Part shown: in pieces, positions 8,379 through 17,472 of the stretch | How positions within the stretch are numbered: the stretch's first letter is position 1 | How the letters are laid out: each line of letters begins with the position of its first letter | Assembly (NCBI GenBank): GCA_022450155.1 | Contig: JAKUQR010000004.1 | Coordinates: 62,001 to 126,000, forward strand | Source of the DNA: Gammaproteobacteria bacterium | GTDB lineage: Bacteria; Pseudomonadota; Gammaproteobacteria; Arenicellales; UBA868 | DNA length: 64,000 nucleotides | Reading direction: 5' to 3' | The notes under the pieces: model-generated | Told to the model about the DNA's origin: nothing | What the model saw: the letters and a program-made list of their open reading frames with translations, nothing else | The model's database searches: none | Program-made: the position numbers and the translations under genes

Positions 8379-9677
8379 CTACTTATGTTCGGCCCTTTCG
8401 CGGGCTAGTGCACGGTGGCCAATATCGCCACGCCAGAAAGCACCTGGCCAGTGTATCGTCTTTATTGCGCTATAGACCGATTCGCGGGCCGATTCAATAT
8501 CAGAACCAAGCGCTGTTACGCACAGTACGCGACCGCCGCTGGTGAGTACCTGCGCGTCGCGATCATGGGTACCCGCATGAAAGACCTTGGCAGTGTCTGC
8601 CGCAGACCTATCGAGGCCGTCGATGGGCAGACCGATGTCGTAGCGGTCCGGATATCCGGCCGATGCCATCACTACGCCCAGAGAACAGCGCTTGTCCCAG
8701 CTGACCTCGATGTCTGCAATATGACCATCGAGCGCCGCGTCGCACAGTGTTACAAGATCCGAATTCAGTCGCATCAGAATCGGCTGGGTTTCAGGGTCAC
8801 CGAGGCGGCAGTTAAATTCAAGCACCCGTGGTACGTTATCCTCACCGATCATCAGACCAGCATAGAGGAAACCGGTGTAAGGAATTCCTTCGCTAGCCAG
8901 GCCATTGACGGTCGGTTCTATGACCTGCTTGAGAATGCGCTGATTGAGTGACGTGTCAACGATTGGTGCGGGTGAATAAGCCCCCATACCCCCGGTGTTG
9001 GGTCCCTGATCACCATCATCTCGAGCCTTGTGGTCCTGGGAGGTTGCCAGAGGCAGCACCTCTTTACCGGAGACAAGACAGATATAGCTGACTTCCTCTC
9101 CGCTCAGGAATTGCTCGACGACAACCTGGTTGCCTGCTGCACCAAAGCGCCGCTCTTCCAAAATTTGCTTAATAGCTTGCTTTGCTTCCTTGAGTTTGTG
9201 AGTGATGATGACACCTTTACCAGCGGCCAAACCGTCTGCTTTGATGACAAAAGGCGGTTCATTTGAATCAAGCCAGGCGAAAGCTTTTATTGACTCGGTG
9301 AAAACTTGGTGTTTGGCGGTTGGTATGTTGTGGCGCTGTAGAAAATCCTTGGCGAAAGATTTAGACCCTTCAAGCTGGGCAGCTTTTTTGCTAGGTCCCA
9401 GACAGCGCAGCCCTTTTTCCGTAAAACGATCAACGATACCCTCTACGAGCGGCCCTTCGGGACCAATGACGGTGAGATTAACCCGTTCAAGTTGGGCAAA
9501 TTCACACAGCTGATCCATATCGTCAGCCGCTATAGCGATGTTTTCTACGCCGTCTTCTTGCGCCGTGCCCGCATTGCCCGGGGCAACAAACACTGTGTTT
9601 ATACGGTCGGATTGTGCAAGCTTCCAGGCCAGTGCATGTTCCCTACCCCCACCACCGACTACCAGTGCTTTTGCCAT
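8379..9677 (-). CDS. purD: Phosphoribosylamine-glycine ligase (GAR synthetase)
   Basis: PurD joins glycine to phosphoribosylamine with ATP, step two of purine synthesis. The 432-residue protein has the N-terminal GGGGREHALAWKL motif, the ATP-grasp core (KADGLAAGKGVI, FNCRLGDPETQ) and a normal C-terminus. A TTG at 9686 that overlaps the purH stop is possible, but the ATG at 9677 (MAKALVV) fits the family best. It lies between purH and purE in a purine operon. Confidence 0.96.
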   Translation of the reverse strand: MAKALVVGGGGREHALAWKLAQSDRINTVFVAPGNAGTAQEDGVENIAIAADDMDQLCEFAQLERVNLTVIGPEGPLVEGIVDRFTEKGLRCLGPSKKAAQLEGSKSFAKDFLQRHNIPTAKHQVFTESIKAFAWLDSNEPPFVIKADGLAAGKGVIITHKLKEAKQAIKQILEERRFGAAGNQVVVEQFLSGEEVSYICLVSGKEVLPLATSQDHKARDDGDQGPNTGGMGAYSPAPIVDTSLNQRILKQVIEPTVNGLASEGIPYTGFLYAGLMIGEDNVPRVLEFNCRLGDPETQPILMRLNSDLVTLCDAALDGHIADIEVSWDKRCSLGVVMASAGYPDRYDIGLPIDGLDRSAADTAKVFHAGTHDRDAQVLTSGGRVLCVTALGSDIESARESVYSAIKTIHWPGAFWRGDIGHRALARERAEHK

Positions 9678-9682
9678 CGATT

Positions 9683-11251
9683 TCAATGCCGAAAGTGACG
9701 CATGCCTGTGAATACCATCGCAAGTCCGTGCTCGTCCGCAGCTGCAATGACTTCGTCGTCGCGGATCGAGCCACCGGGTTCGATAACGGCACTGATTCCG
9801 GCTGCCGCGGCTGAGTCAATACCATCCCTGAATGGGAAAAAAGCGTCTGATGCCATGACGGCACCCGCTGGGTCCAGATTCTCATCCGCTGCTTTGATGC
9901 CGGCTATTTTGGCTGAATAAACACGGCTCATCTGCCCGGCACCGATTCCAATCGTTCGTTGTTCAGCGGCGTAGACGATCGCATTTGACTTGACGAATTT
10001 GGCCACTGTCCAGGCAAAACGCAGGTCGCGAAATTGTTCGGGAGTCGGTTCGCGTCGGGTCACGACCTTGAGGTCGTCGGCTGATACCTGTCCTTGATCT
10101 TGTTCTTGAACCAGAAGACCGCCGCCAACACGTTTGAAGTGGAGCTGTTCAAAGGCTTCGCTTGCGATGATGTCTGTCAGCAAGACGCGTATGCCCGTTT
10201 TGGTTGCGAGCACTTCAGCCGCCTGTTCGCTTTGGGTAGGCGCGATGATGACTTCCACGAACTGTCGGTCGAGGATGTTTTGGGCGGTATAGGCGTCGAG
10301 TTCTCGGTTGAACGCAATAATGCCACCAAAAGCGGAGGTGGGGTCAGTCGCGTAAGCCCCCTGATAAGCATCGAGTAAGGTATCGGCGCAGGCGACACCA
10401 CAGGGGTTGGCATGTTTGACGATGACACAGGTGGGTGCATCAAAAGCCGCCACACACTCAAGTGCTGCGTCGGCATCTGCGACATTATTGAAAGACAGTG
10501 GTTTACCTTGGGTCTGATGGGCGGTTGCTAAAGTGCCGGGGGCGGGTGCTGCTTCCCGATAAAAGGCCGCAATTTGGTGGGGATTTTCACCGTAGCGCAG
10601 GGTGCTGGCTTTCTGGAACTGTAGGGTTAGTGTACGCGGCAATCCTTTTTTTTCACCGCTAACGCTCAGGTAATTGGATATCAATCCATCGTAGCGAGCG
10701 GTGTGACTGAAAGCGTCTGCTGCCAAGCGTTTTCGGGTTGCCGTTGAGACGCCACCACTGGTTCTGAGCTCTTCAAGAATGCAGTCGTAGTCATTGCTGT
10801 TGACCACCACCGTAACATCTGCATGATTCTTGGCCGCAGCGCGCAGCAGCGCCGGCCCGCCAATGTCGATATTTTCTATTGCCTGCTCGGTGGTGCAGTC
10901 CGGTTGTGCAATTGTTTGTTCAAACGGATAGAGGTTAACAGCCACAAGATCTATAGGCAGTATCCCTGCTTTTGACATGTCGCCGTCATCGGTACCGCGG
11001 CGAGCCAGAATGCCGCCGTGTATTTTCGGATGCAAGGTCTTTACACGCCCAGCCATCATTTCGGGAAAACCTGTGTGATCAGAAACTTCGACAACATCGA
11101 TGTTGTATTCCTGCAGTAATCGGGCCGTACCACCGGTTGAGAGGATGTCAATCTGGAGCTCCCGGAGCTTACGCGCAAAGGCCACTACACCTGATTTGTC
11201 CGAGACGCTGATGAGCGCACGTTTTACGGGCGTAAAGCGTTCCGTTGCCAT
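9683..11251 (-). CDS. purH: Bifunctional AICAR transformylase / IMP cyclohydrolase
   Basis: PurH carries out the last two steps of IMP synthesis. The 522 residues are standard. The N-terminal IMP cyclohydrolase (MGS-like) domain shows [23 protein letters not shown] and [15 protein letters not shown]. The C-terminal transformylase shows KHANPCG and [15 protein letters not shown]. It starts 61 bases after fis. The fis-purH-purD order seen here also occurs in other non-enteric gammaproteobacteria. Confidence 0.97.
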   Translation of the reverse strand: MATERFTPVKRALISVSDKSGVVAFARKLRELQIDILSTGGTARLLQEYNIDVVEVSDHTGFPEMMAGRVKTLHPKIHGGILARRGTDDGDMSKAGILPIDLVAVNLYPFEQTIAQPDCTTEQAIENIDIGGPALLRAAAKNHADVTVVVNSNDYDCILEELRTSGGVSTATRKRLAADAFSHTARYDGLISNYLSVSGEKKGLPRTLTLQFQKASTLRYGENPHQIAAFYREAAPAPGTLATAHQTQGKPLSFNNVADADAALECVAAFDAPTCVIVKHANPCGVACADTLLDAYQGAYATDPTSAFGGIIAFNRELDAYTAQNILDRQFVEVIIAPTQSEQAAEVLATKTGIRVLLTDIIASEAFEQLHFKRVGGGLLVQEQDQGQVSADDLKVVTRREPTPEQFRDLRFAWTVAKFVKSNAIVYAAEQRTIGIGAGQMSRVYSAKIAGIKAADENLDPAGAVMASDAFFPFRDGIDSAAAAGISAVIEPGGSIRDDEVIAAADEHGLAMVFTGMRHFRH

Positions 11252-11312
11252 AGTGTTTGATCCAAGGTCAAAGTCGCGGCGGTAATAACCCAGCGCAGCA
11301 GTACAGCAGAGT

Positions 11313-11558
11313 TCATCTGATCAATTGGTAAAGCTTGAGTTTCTTGCGTAAAGTGTTGCGGTTGATGCCCAGAATTTCGGCTGCGCGAGACTGATTTCCG
11401 TTGGTTTCCTGCATAACGACTTCAAGCAGAGGGCGTTCGACTTCCCGCAGAACCATATCGTAAACCGAGGCCGGCTGTTCACCATTCAACTCCCTGAAAT
11501 AACGTTCTATGGAGTGCTTGACGTGGTGGTTAAGCGGTTTGCCTTCAGAAGTATCCAC
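11313..11558 (-). CDS. fis: DNA-binding protein Fis
   Basis: Fis is a small nucleoid-associated protein that bends DNA and regulates rRNA and many growth-linked promoters. The 81 residues end with the helix-turn-helix [21 protein letters not shown], typical of Fis and NtrC C-termini. Start is probably GTG at 11558. It is 14 bases downstream of dusB, the conserved dusB-fis arrangement in which Fis is translated from the dusB-fis transcript. Confidence 0.95.
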   Translation of the reverse strand: MDTSEGKPLNHHVKHSIERYFRELNGEQPASVYDMVLREVERPLLEVVMQETNGNQSRAAEILGINRNTLRKKLKLYQLIR

Positions 11559-11572
11559 GTGCTGAGTGATCT

Positions 11573-12556
11573 CTACCCCTCCGGGCCAATCAAATGGTGC
11601 CTGACAAACTCGACCTGTTCATCAGGTCTGCCGATCAGATTAAAGCGTCTGCGAAACACTTGGGCGTTTCCCATTGCCGAGGTGTACCACGACACATGTT
11701 TACGGGCGATACGGACACCTTTGACGTTTCCATAGAGCAAGTACAACTCGCTCAGGTGTCTCAGAAGGGTATCACGTTTACTGACTGGATGGGGGTCTCC
11801 CGGATCGATTCCACTGTTTAAATAGCTGGCAATACGACCGAACAACCAGGGCTGTCCCTGCGCTGCCCTGCCAATCATGATCCCATCAGCTTGGGTAAAT
11901 TCCAGCACCCGCTTCGCTTTTTGTGGTGAATCGATGTCACCGTTTGCGATGACGGGGATCCCTACTTCCCGTTTTATTTGCTTGATGGTCTGATATTCGA
12001 CTGGACCATGAAATCTGCACTGGCGGGTACGGCCGTGTACTGACAGCGCGCTTACACCCGCCGATTCTGCGATCTTCGCGATACGAACCCCGTTGCGGTG
12101 ATCCGGGTCCCACCCGGTTCGAATCTTTAGCGTGACCGGCACATCGACTGCTGAAACCACAGCGTCCAAGATTTGACCCACCAGTTTTTCATGCCGTAAC
12201 AGAGCCGAGCCGACCCGGCGATTGCACACTTTCTTGGATGGACAGCCCATGTTGATGTCGATGATATTGGCGCCACGATCTACGTTGAACCTTGCAGCTT
12301 CAGCCATCTGTAACGGGTCCGCGCCGAGCAGCTGAACACTGATGGGGCCTGTTTCACCGCCGTGCTCAGTTCGGCGCAAACTCTCGGACGAGTGGCGAAG
12401 TGCGGGGTTTGCACTGACCATTTCACTGACAGCCAGAGCAGCACCGTGGATGCGGGCGAGACGACGGTATGGTCGATCACTCACGCCGGCCATGGGTGCA
12501 GCCAATACGCTGCCCCGCAGCTCGACCTGGCCGATTTGGATACAGGAACCCGTCAT
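11573..12556 (-). CDS. dusB: tRNA-dihydrouridine synthase B
   Basis: DusB is an FMN enzyme that reduces uridine to dihydrouridine in the tRNA D-loop. The 327-residue TIM-barrel protein has the N-terminal APMAGVSDRPYRRLAR, the catalytic cysteine in NMGCPSKKVCNR, and the FMN-binding HGRTRQ and IPVIANGDI motifs. It lies directly upstream of fis and downstream of a zinc-ribbon/DUF3426 gene. All residues expected for activity are visible. Confidence 0.96.
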   Translation of the reverse strand: MTGSCIQIGQVELRGSVLAAPMAGVSDRPYRRLARIHGAALAVSEMVSANPALRHSSESLRRTEHGGETGPISVQLLGADPLQMAEAARFNVDRGANIIDINMGCPSKKVCNRRVGSALLRHEKLVGQILDAVVSAVDVPVTLKIRTGWDPDHRNGVRIAKIAESAGVSALSVHGRTRQCRFHGPVEYQTIKQIKREVGIPVIANGDIDSPQKAKRVLEFTQADGIMIGRAAQGQPWLFGRIASYLNSGIDPGDPHPVSKRDTLLRHLSELYLLYGNVKGVRIARKHVSWYTSAMGNAQVFRRRFNLIGRPDEQVEFVRHHLIGPEG

Positions 12557-12578
12557 CGATGTGGTACTGAAAATAGGC

Positions 12579-13577
12579 TTAACTACTGACGATTCTAGCC
12601 TCGAAACCTACGGCATTATCTTCGGGCTGGGCCAGGTTTACGACCACGGTCACATCGGCCCCAGGCGGCACTTTCTTGTCGAGGTCGTCTATTGTGAGAA
12701 TCGATTCGGGTGAATATGTACGACGACCGACAATACGGCCATTTCGGTCGCTTAGTGCCAGTTCAATCGCAGGGTAGGATCGGTGTTGTGTGCTGCGGTT
12801 AAGCAGGTGAACTTCAACGATCACAGCACCGGGTATGTCCGGATGTAGATCAACCTTGGTCTCGATCACGCGGAATACAGGACCTGACAGCGGCAGCGGT
12901 ACGCTGCAACCCATGTTCTTGCAGACTTGAACCAAATAGGGTCGGGCAGCTGGAATAGCTGTGAGTTGGTCGAATAACACGTAGCGTGTCTGTAGAAACA
13001 ATGCCAAAACCGCCACCACTGATGCTATAAACCAGATCAGGCTTCTGGACGTCGCTGGTGCTTGATGTTCAGTCCGCAACTGACTACGGCTGAGAGCTGG
13101 TGTGTCAGTTGATGTGCTGTCGCGGACGCTATCACTCAGACTGAGCCTAGGCTCAGTTCGATAGGTTGTTGAACGGGAATCCGGCACTTTCTGATTTCCA
13201 GTTGGGCCGAACCCTCGCTCCCTGCGAAGTGCCCGGTTTATCTCGTCCAGACCTTCTGTTTCAGTGGCCGGCAATTGCAGATCCCCGAGTTGTTCCGTCG
13301 TCAGATCGAACAACCGCGGTCGCGGGTCGACTTTGGATCGGTCAAATTCAGGAATTCGGTCAGTTGAAACACGGGTAGTTAATCGATTTTGTAACGACCG
13401 GGCTTGTGTCGGGTTTGCAATCTGTTCTACCAGGTTCCATGCTGCGTTGAATACCGTATCGCACTCGCCGCATTGAACAAGACCCGCCCCGGCAGCCAGG
13501 GTGTCCGCCGTCACCGGTAGGATGCTCTTGCAACCGCTACAGCGAGTTTCGAGCAAAGCCTGTTCGTCATACGTCAT
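12579..13577 (-). CDS. Zinc-ribbon and DUF3426 membrane protein
   Basis: This protein is about 332 residues. An N-terminal MJ0042-type zinc ribbon has cysteines at about 13, 16, 36 and 39 (CSGC and CGEC). A polar, probably disordered linker follows, then one membrane segment (about residues 179-197). The C-terminal DUF3426 domain of about 130 residues contains the conserved NMGC region. Function is unknown. It lies between prmA and dusB, its usual place in many gamma- and betaproteobacteria. The frame is open further upstream, but the ATG at 13577 sits 13 bases after the prmA stop and puts the zinc ribbon at the N-terminus. Confidence 0.88.
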   Translation of the reverse strand: MTYDEQALLETRCSGCKSILPVTADTLAAGAGLVQCGECDTVFNAAWNLVEQIANPTQARSLQNRLTTRVSTDRIPEFDRSKVDPRPRLFDLTTEQLGDLQLPATETEGLDEINRALRRERGFGPTGNQKVPDSRSTTYRTEPRLSLSDSVRDSTSTDTPALSRSQLRTEHQAPATSRSLIWFIASVVAVLALFLQTRYVLFDQLTAIPAARPYLVQVCKNMGCSVPLPLSGPVFRVIETKVDLHPDIPGAVIVEVHLLNRSTQHRSYPAIELALSDRNGRIVGRRTYSPESILTIDDLDKKVPPGADVTVVVNLAQPEDNAVGFEARIVSS

Positions 13578-13590
13578 GTTTGATGGGCCT

Positions 13591-14469
13591 TCATGCTGTG
13601 CGCGCACCGATAAGCAAAATCCATTCGTCTGCCGGCACGGTATCAAAAGTATAGCCCGGACCGAATGCCGAACATACTGTTTCAGCCTGAGCCCCTAGAA
13701 CCCCGCTGAGCAACACGATTCCATCTGCCGCGAGCAGTGAATTCAGCCGTGGTGCCAGTTCGATTAGCGTGTGAGACAGTATGTTGGCGATAACGATATC
13801 AAAGATCATCGGGCTCACGATCTGTTCAGGTGTCTTTACCGCCAGCTGGTCACCGATTCCGTTGTTCTGGGCATTTCCCCGAGTGGTGATCAAGGCCTTA
13901 GGGTCAATATCTGTGGCTGTTGCTCGCGAAGCACCCAACTTCAACGCCGCTACAGCCAGAATCCCCGATCCGCAGCCCCAATCAAGCACCGTGCGCTCAG
14001 TGAGATCAAATTTGGCTAATTGCCTGAGACACAGCGCAGTCGTTGGATGTGTGCCGGTCCCAAAAGCCAAACCTGGGTCAATAATGATATTGACAGCGCT
14101 AGGGACGGGCGGTTGACACCAGCTCGGACAGATCCACAGATCACCCTCGACATTGAACGGCTTGAATTGATCGCGGCTAACTTGTTCCCAGTTACGGTTC
14201 GCCAAGATTTCGCAGTTGATCCCGGTGTGTCCGCCACTGACGTCATAAAGGTAATTGCAGATAGTCTTTTGGTCGGCGTCTGGCGGGAAAAGACCGCTTA
14301 CTTTTTCTGTTGACCAGCCCTGAAAATTGGATGATGCAGTGTCGAAACGCGCGCTGCCGCCGGCATGCTGCCGTGATACTGCCACAGCACCGAGGCCGTC
14401 CATTGCTTCGGTGATCCGCTGAACGGCGGGTTGTTCAACGGTAATACTGATTTGCAGCCAATAATCCAC
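13591..14469 (-). CDS. prmA: Ribosomal protein L11 methyltransferase
   Basis: PrmA trimethylates ribosomal protein L11 using SAM. The conserved core includes WICPSW, DPGLAFGTGTHPTT, the SAM-binding VLDWGCGSGILAVAALKLGA and the catalytic VIANIL loop. I chose GTG at 14469 (VDYWLQI) because it aligns with the E. coli N-terminus (MPWIQL). The longest frame starts at 14565 and would overlap accC by about 50 bases. The accB-accC-prmA order is typical of gammaproteobacteria. No clear ribosome site precedes the GTG, so the start is moderately certain. Confidence 0.92.
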   Translation of the reverse strand: MDYWLQISITVEQPAVQRITEAMDGLGAVAVSRQHAGGSARFDTASSNFQGWSTEKVSGLFPPDADQKTICNYLYDVSGGHTGINCEILANRNWEQVSRDQFKPFNVEGDLWICPSWCQPPVPSAVNIIIDPGLAFGTGTHPTTALCLRQLAKFDLTERTVLDWGCGSGILAVAALKLGASRATATDIDPKALITTRGNAQNNGIGDQLAVKTPEQIVSPMIFDIVIANILSHTLIELAPRLNSLLAADGIVLLSGVLGAQAETVCSAFGPGYTFDTVPADEWILLIGARTA

Positions 14470-14512
14470 AGGAGACAGAACGCCAACGGAGCCTGTAATG
14501 CGACCGCTCGGG

Positions 14513-15853
14513 TCAGCTCCGCCGGTTCCTTTCGAGGTAGTGGATGTCCATCGGTTGTCGGCCAAAGGCCGAATCAGTTACCAGACGTTGTTGAAGTGGA
14601 ATATTGGTCTTGATGCCATCGATCACCATCTCCTCCAGAGCACCGCTCATTCTGGTTAACGCCTGTGTACGGTTCTCGCCGTGTGCAATGACCTTGGCGA
14701 TCATGGAATCATAATAAGGTGGCACGGTGTAGTTGTTATAAATGTGAGAGTCCACACGGATACCCGGTCCGCCCGGTTGGTGGTACTGGGTGATTGTACC
14801 TGGTGATGGCAGAAACGTGTCCGGGTCTTCGGCATTGATGCGGCACTCTACAGCATGCCCCGTGAAGATGATGTCCGCCTGAGTATGTTCAAGTGGCTGA
14901 TTTGCCGCCACCTGCATCTGTTCTCTGACAATATCGATCCCGGTAATCGCTTCGGTTACTGGATGTTCGACCTGGATACGTGTATTCATCTCGATGAAAA
15001 AGAACTCACCATTCTCATAAAGAAATTCGAAGGTACCAGCTCCTCGATAGTTCAGGGTGTGGCAGGCGTCTATACAGCACTGAGTCATCTTTGCCCGCAG
15101 CTTCGGATCAATGCCTGGGGCGGGTGCTTCTTCTAAGACCTTTTGATTTCTGCGCTGCATTGAGCAATCTCGATCGCCAAGATGGATCACATGTCCGTGC
15201 GTGTCCGCAAGCACCTGGAACTCAATATGACGCGGACGTTCCAGATAACGCTCCAGGTAGACAGCGTCGTCGCCGAAGGATGCTTGTGCTTCGTTACGGG
15301 TCAGCTGCCAGGCATTGAGCAGCGCGGCTTCAGTGTGGGCAACCCGCATGCCTTTACCGCCGCCGCCCGCAGCGGCTTTGATAATGACGGGATAACCGAT
15401 TTCTGCAGCAATTTTTGCCACCGCCAAGTTGTCGTCCGGCAATGGGCCGTTCGAGCCTGGCACGCAGGGCACGCCGGCGCTTTGCATTTGGGCAATGGCC
15501 GCGATTTTGTCACCCATCACACGGATTGTTTCTGCTGTAGGACCCACAAAGATAAATCCGCTCTGTTCGACCCGTTCGGCAAAATCGGCGTTTTCTGCAA
15601 GAAATCCGTAACCTGGATGGATCGCAACTGCGTCTGTTACTTCAGCTGCGGCGATCACAGCCGGAATATTCAGGTAACTGTCTATGCTTGCCGCTGGACC
15701 AATACACACGGATTCATCAGCGAGGCGTACGTATTTTGTATCCCGATCCGCTTCGGAATACAGTGCAACAGTGCGGATACCGAGCTCACGGCATGTTCTA
15801 AGAATGCGCAGCGCAATCTCACCGCGATTGGCGATCACCAATTTATCAATCAT
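14513..15853 (-). CDS. accC: Acetyl-CoA carboxylase biotin carboxylase subunit
   Basis: AccC carboxylates the biotin of AccB with ATP and bicarbonate, the first half-reaction of malonyl-CoA synthesis. The 446 residues have the normal domains: the N-terminal [13 protein letters not shown], the ATP-grasp loop [14 protein letters not shown], the [14 protein letters not shown] active site and the C-terminal [15 protein letters not shown]. It starts 10 bases after accB. The carboxyltransferase subunits accA and accD are not in the window. Confidence 0.97.
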   Translation of the reverse strand: MIDKLVIANRGEIALRILRTCRELGIRTVALYSEADRDTKYVRLADESVCIGPAASIDSYLNIPAVIAAAEVTDAVAIHPGYGFLAENADFAERVEQSGFIFVGPTAETIRVMGDKIAAIAQMQSAGVPCVPGSNGPLPDDNLAVAKIAAEIGYPVIIKAAAGGGGKGMRVAHTEAALLNAWQLTRNEAQASFGDDAVYLERYLERPRHIEFQVLADTHGHVIHLGDRDCSMQRRNQKVLEEAPAPGIDPKLRAKMTQCCIDACHTLNYRGAGTFEFLYENGEFFFIEMNTRIQVEHPVTEAITGIDIVREQMQVAANQPLEHTQADIIFTGHAVECRINAEDPDTFLPSPGTITQYHQPGGPGIRVDSHIYNNYTVPPYYDSMIAKVIAHGENRTQALTRMSGALEEMVIDGIKTNIPLQQRLVTDSAFGRQPMDIHYLERNRRS

Positions 15854-15863
15854 CAGACGCCGG

Positions 15864-16331
15864 TCAGGGGGACAAAGATTCGATCAGGAAAAGAGGCTCG
15901 CCAAATTCAACCGGGTCCCCGCTGTGCTTGAAAATCTTGCGGACGATGCCGGTGATTTCAGTATCGACCTGATTAAATATTTTCATGGCCTCAATGACAC
16001 ATAACGTGTCACCGGCGTTCACCTCGGTTCCCAGTTCGACATAGGGTGGGGTTTCAGGATTTGGTGAGGCGTAATAAGTGCCTACCATTGGTGAAACCAC
16101 GGGCACTTTACCGACTGAAGAGATCTCGCTAGCCGCGGGGTTATCCAATAAGGGTTCAGCGACCGCGCTCAGTCGCGTGTCTGTCATTGTCTGCGCCGGT
16201 ACCGAGTACACATGGGTTCCGGTGCTGCTGCGACTCAGGCGAATCGATTCCTCACCCTCACTGATTTCAATTTCGGTCAATTCAGACTCTTCAAGCAGCT
16301 CAATGAGTTTTTTGACTTTGCGGATATCCAT
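15864..16331 (-). CDS. accB: Biotin carboxyl carrier protein of acetyl-CoA carboxylase
   Basis: AccB carries biotin on the lysine of the AMK motif ([11 protein letters not shown], about Lys117). The 155-residue protein has the N-terminal helix [22 protein letters not shown], a linker with proline and serine, and the C-terminal biotinyl domain from about residue 78, including the thumb region. It is 17 bases downstream of aroQ and 10 bases upstream of accC. Confidence 0.96.
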   Translation of the reverse strand: MDIRKVKKLIELLEESELTEIEISEGEESIRLSRSSTGTHVYSVPAQTMTDTRLSAVAEPLLDNPAASEISSVGKVPVVSPMVGTYYASPNPETPPYVELGTEVNAGDTLCVIEAMKIFNQVDTEITGIVRKIFKHSGDPVEFGEPLFLIESLSP

Positions 16332-16348
16332 CGGCTGTCGACTGGTGT

Positions 16349-16795
16349 TCAGTGCCCGGATTCAAGGTATGTAATTGCAGCCTCAAGAGCCAACTCGTAA
16401 CTCATGCCCCCGAAACCGGCGATAACCCCTACCGCAAGATCAGAAAAGTAGGAATGGCGGCGGAAACTCTCTCGGGCGTGGACGTTCGACAGATGCACTT
16501 CGATGAACGGAATCGCCACTCCTGCGAGCGCGTCGCGTAAGGCCACACTGGTATGCGTAAAGGCCGCGGGGTTGATCACGATGAATTCGGTGCCATCTGT
16601 CGCTGCCGCGTGAACCCGTTCGATCAGGGCGTTTTCAGCGTTTGACTGGAAGCTCGTCAGCTGAAACCCTTTGCGGGCAGCGGTTTTAGATGCCAGCTGG
16701 TTGATGTCAGCCAACGTCTGGTGACCATAATGTGAAGGCTCACGAGTGCCCAGTAAGTTCAGGTTGGGGCCGTGCAGCAGCAGAATGTGTCTCAC
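16349..16795 (-). CDS. aroQ: 3-dehydroquinate dehydratase, type II
   Basis: AroQ dehydrates 3-dehydroquinate to 3-dehydroshikimate. The 148-residue sequence has [20 protein letters not shown] with the catalytic tyrosine and arginine, [16 protein letters not shown] with the catalytic histidine, and EVHLSN. Start is GTG at 16795. It heads the aroQ-accB-accC-prmA cluster, a conserved order, and is preceded by a candidate promoter with an internal palindrome. Confidence 0.96.
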   Translation of the reverse strand: MRHILLLHGPNLNLLGTREPSHYGHQTLADINQLASKTAARKGFQLTSFQSNAENALIERVHAAATDGTEFIVINPAAFTHTSVALRDALAGVAIPFIEVHLSNVHARESFRRHSYFSDLAVGVIAGFGGMSYELALEAAITYLESGH

Positions 16796-16811
16796 GGAAA
16801 GAAGACCCTAA

Positions 16812-16840
16812 ACATTAAACAATGTGTCCATTGTGCACAA
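16812..16840 (-). promoter_or_regulatory. Candidate promoter and palindrome of the aroQ-accB-accC operon
   Basis: On the minus strand TTGTGC (16840-16835) and TAATGT (16817-16812) are separated by 17 bases. The spacer contains a perfect 6-base inverted repeat, ACAATG-GACA-CATTGT (16834-16819 on that strand). A regulator binding there would block the promoter. The promoter ends about 17 bases from the GTG start. Confidence 0.4.
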
Positions 16841-16922
16841 AGCTTTCTTGTCTGTCCAGTTCGGGGACAATGGGGAAAGTTAGGCGTAGATATAGGCAAG
16901 TTCGACGAAATTAGGCGACCAC

Positions 16923-17465
16923 TTAGAGAAGGTGTGCCAACCAATCCGCGAGTTCAGTGGTTTGCAGCTCACCAGTTTTTCGGTATCGGAGCACACCGGT
17001 CCGGTCAAACACTAAAGTGAATGGCAGCTGTCCAGCACTGCCGTAGCGCTGCATGAGTTCGGGACCTGCGGTCGGGCCGATCAATGAGACATAGTTCAGA
17101 CCCACTTCATCCTCGAATCGGCGAACGGACTCGGCATCGTCGACCGCAATACCCACGACCTGAATCTTCTGCCCATAGCGTGCTTGCATTGCGATCAACA
17201 CGGGGATTTCAGTTCGGCAAGGTGCGCACCACGTGGCCCAGAAATTAAACAATACCACTTTGTTGTGAATCACTCGTGTCGACCATTCCTCTCCCGTGCT
17301 GGTAGGCAGGACAAACGGAATAATGGTGTCAGCCCCGGCGCCCAGGTCAGAGACAGTAGGCGAACGCAGCTGACTTACCCAGTACCCGCCAGCCGCCGCC
17401 GCCGCCACCGCCACCGCCAATACAAGCAGGGTGTAGACCACCAAGGATTTTCTTGGGTTGTCCAC
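16923..17465 (-). CDS. TlpA-like membrane-anchored thioredoxin
   Basis: This protein of about 180 residues has one N-terminal membrane segment (about residues 8-30) and a periplasmic thioredoxin fold. Its redox motif is WCAPC (about Cys80 and Cys83), followed by the TlpA/ResA-type EIPVL. The cis-proline loop QLPFTLVFD is present. Such proteins reduce or oxidise periplasmic disulfides, often in cytochrome c maturation. It follows dsbD by 7 bases, so it probably receives electrons from that transporter. I chose GTG at 17465; the longer frame to 17624 overlaps dsbD by 150 bases and adds no recognisable sequence. Confidence 0.86.
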   Translation of the reverse strand: MDNPRKSLVVYTLLVLAVAVAAAAAGGYWVSQLRSPTVSDLGAGADTIIPFVLPTSTGEEWSTRVIHNKVVLFNFWATWCAPCRTEIPVLIAMQARYGQKIQVVGIAVDDAESVRRFEDEVGLNYVSLIGPTAGPELMQRYGSAGQLPFTLVFDRTGVLRYRKTGELQTTELADWLAHLL

Positions 17466-17472
17466 TAGGATG

